From assembly GCA_035626235.1 (NCBI GenBank), contig DASPOB010000016.1, positions 1 through 7,018 of the forward strand: 7,018 nucleotides of DNA. Direction: 5' to 3'. Numbering within the stretch: position 1 is the first letter of the stretch; every line of letters starts with the position of its first letter. A program made the position numbers and the translations under genes. The notes under the pieces are model-generated. The model was not told the DNA's origin and ran no database searches. It saw nothing but the letters and a program-made list of their open reading frames with translations. Of this stretch, positions 5,549-7,018 are shown in pieces. The DNA is from DATFYP01 sp035626235. Its GTDB lineage: Archaea > Thermoproteota > Nitrososphaeria > Nitrososphaerales > Gagatemarchaeaceae.

Positions 5549-6994
5549 TTGCGAACAATCTCCGAAGGTCCCGAGCTCGAGGAGCTATCGGTCGACGCAG
5601 GCATAATCAAGCTTAGGCCCAGACTTGTCCTCGTAGCCCAGACGGAGGAGGAAGTCGCCCAGGGACTCGCTGAATCGGAGTCAAGGAAACTCGGTGTGAC
5701 CCCTAGGGGCGGCGGAACCTCGATCCCCAGCCAGTCGGTGGGACAGGGGGCGATTCTGCTTCAGTCACGAGACCTGGCCGAGCTCCGGCCCGACGGAAGC
5801 GTTGCATGTCAGCCGGCGATGGTGAAAGCGGACCTCAACAGGATGCTGTCGTCTACGGACAGGTGGATGCCCGTCGACCCGTCGAGCTACGAGAGCTGCA
5901 CAGTGGGGGGAATGGTGGCCAACAACTCTTCCGGGGTCAGGACGCCGAGGTATGGATCCACAATCGACTTCGTGTCAGAGCTGCGAGTTGTCATTCCTGG
6001 CGAGAAGGCGAGGGCTCTGGTCCCCATGCCAGTCGCGCGGGCCCTGTCGGCGGACGCCAGGACTAGAAAGGTGGCGTCACTCATCCAAGAGAACCAAGAG
6101 CTGATTGCTCAGGACAGGCCGAGAACCACGAAAAACTCATCGGGTTACAGGTTGGAGAGGATAATCCATGACGGAGTATTCGATCTCCCCAAGCTCTTCG
6201 TGGGTTCGGAAGGAACCTTGGGTGTCTTGACCCTTGCGACGCTTCGGACGGTGGTCAGGCCCAAATGGAAGCTGCTGTTCATCGTTGAGTCGTCCCTTGA
6301 CGAGCTGGACCGTGTCGTGAGCGCCTTCCGAGAGCACTCGCCCGTTGCCCTCGAGCTGGTCGACAAGTCCGTGTTTCGGATGATGAACAAGTGGGAGAGG
6401 GTAGCGAAATACTCGCGCTCCGAACGGCAGTTCATGGTCTTCTGCGAATTCGACGGGGACGAAGGGGATTCGTCTCCCGTGGCCGAGGCTCTGGCAGACT
6501 CGAGGGTTGCCGGCTACGATCCGATGGTCCTATCCAGCGCTTCGGAGATAGCCGGGGCGTGGGAAGTGAGGAACGAGACCCTCACCCTTGCCCAAGAGAT
6601 CAGGAAGGGGACAAAGACCGTTGCGCCCGGGGTCGAGGACCTAGTCGTCCCTCCAGAAAGGCTCGGTGACCTAGTCAAGCTCCTGGTGGAACAATTTGAA
6701 AGCAGGGGGTTAGAGTACATTTCCTACGGGCACGCCGGTGACGCGAACCTACACGCCAGGCCCCTGATGGACGTGACCGAGAGGAAGGGAAGGGAGGCCC
6801 TCGACGAGCTGATGCAGGACTGCTTCGAGGCGGTGTGGAAAATGCGCGGCTCGATGACAGGGGAGCACGGTGACGGCATGCTCAGGGCGAAGTATGTCGA
6901 GAGGCAGTATCCGAAGACCTATTGGATCATGCGAGAGGTGAAGGAGGCCTACGACCCCAAGGGGATACTGAACCCAGGGGTCAAGATCGCTTAG
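5549..6994 (+). CDS. glcD: GlcD-type FAD-linked oxidase (glycolate/D-lactate dehydrogenase-like)
   Basis: Flavoprotein of the PCMH-FAD superfamily that in known members oxidises 2-hydroxyacids such as glycolate or D-lactate to the 2-oxoacid, passing electrons to quinone or a partner protein. The 481-aa product has the FAD-binding domain, with TPRGGGTSIPSQSVG (51-65), VGGMVANNSSG (119-129) and GSEGTLGVLT (219-228), then the substrate/cap domain with GHAGDANLH (394-402), GEHGDG (438-443) and the usual end GILNPGVKI. The N-terminus resembles long FAD plus Fe-S fusion D-lactate dehydrogenases, but the C-terminal Fe-S part is absent and the frame ends normally after the flavin part. The start is TTG with a weak GGTG site 4 nt upstream; the frame is open back to the cupredoxin stop with no ATG or GTG. 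It lies 42 nt after the cupredoxin gene and may share its transcript. Substrate cannot be read from sequence. Confidence 0.9.
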   Translation: MRTISEGPELEELSVDAGIIKLRPRLVLVAQTEEEVAQGLAESESRKLGVTPRGGGTSIPSQSVGQGAILLQSRDLAELRPDGSVACQPAMVKADLNRMLSSTDRWMPVDPSSYESCTVGGMVANNSSGVRTPRYGSTIDFVSELRVVIPGEKARALVPMPVARALSADARTRKVASLIQENQELIAQDRPRTTKNSSGYRLERIIHDGVFDLPKLFVGSEGTLGVLTLATLRTVVRPKWKLLFIVESSLDELDRVVSAFREHSPVALELVDKSVFRMMNKWERVAKYSRSERQFMVFCEFDGDEGDSSPVAEALADSRVAGYDPMVLSSASEIAGAWEVRNETLTLAQEIRKGTKTVAPGVEDLVVPPERLGDLVKLLVEQFESRGLEYISYGHAGDANLHARPLMDVTERKGREALDELMQDCFEAVWKMRGSMTGEHGDGMLRAKYVERQYPKTYWIMREVKEAYDPKGILNPGVKIA

Positions 6995-7018
6995 AAAGCA
7001 AGGCCCTGGCAAGAAGCT

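Noticed and set aside
6995..7018. Start of another gene or terminator after the oxidase
   Set aside because: Only 24 bases remain, with no T-run, start codon with SD site or RNA signature.

Overview
The window looks like ordinary chromosome from an aerobic archaeon. Archaeal identity rests on three things: ABCE1 (absent from bacteria), a Trm5-type tRNA methyltransferase (bacteria use the unrelated TrmD), and TATA-like promoter elements ahead of leader-poor starts. The DNA is GC-rich, uses AGG heavily for arginine and accepts GTG and TTG starts. A cytochrome b/Rieske module beside a membrane-anchored plastocyanin-type cupredoxin, with no cytochrome c gene, resembles the copper-based respiratory chains of Nitrososphaerota (Thaumarchaeota). 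Some Thermoplasmatota also use cupredoxins, so the lineage assignment is an inference of moderate strength.

Left part (1-2669, + strand): a translation pair. ABCE1, the ribosome-splitting ATPase, overlaps by 17 nt with a Trm5-like tRNA(G37-N1) methyltransferase. Ribosome recycling and reading-frame fidelity are therefore probably expressed together.

Middle part (2666-4919, - strand): a two-gene operon, a Rieske Fe-S protein followed 4 nt later by a one-piece cytochrome b. This is the core of a quinol-oxidising bc/b6f-type complex. The cytochrome b gene ends tail to tail with the methyltransferase gene, and both stop codons lie in a single CTAG.

Right part (5039-6994, + strand): a cupredoxin is transcribed divergently from the Rieske gene across a 119-bp region that appears to carry two promoters. 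A GlcD-type FAD-linked oxidase follows 42 nt later. A coherent but unproven reading is that the flavoprotein oxidises a 2-hydroxyacid, probably reducing quinone directly or indirectly. The Rieske/cytochrome b complex would then oxidise quinol, and the cupredoxin would carry electrons onward to a terminal oxidase outside the window.

No tRNA, rRNA, CRISPR array, insertion sequence or phage-like gene was seen. Coding density is very high; the only gap above 100 bp is 4920-5038. Nothing here clearly points to an undescribed system. The points most worth a second look are the compact respiratory locus without cytochrome c, the long proline-rich leader on the Tat-type Rieske protein, and the proline in the methyltransferase NLP motif.
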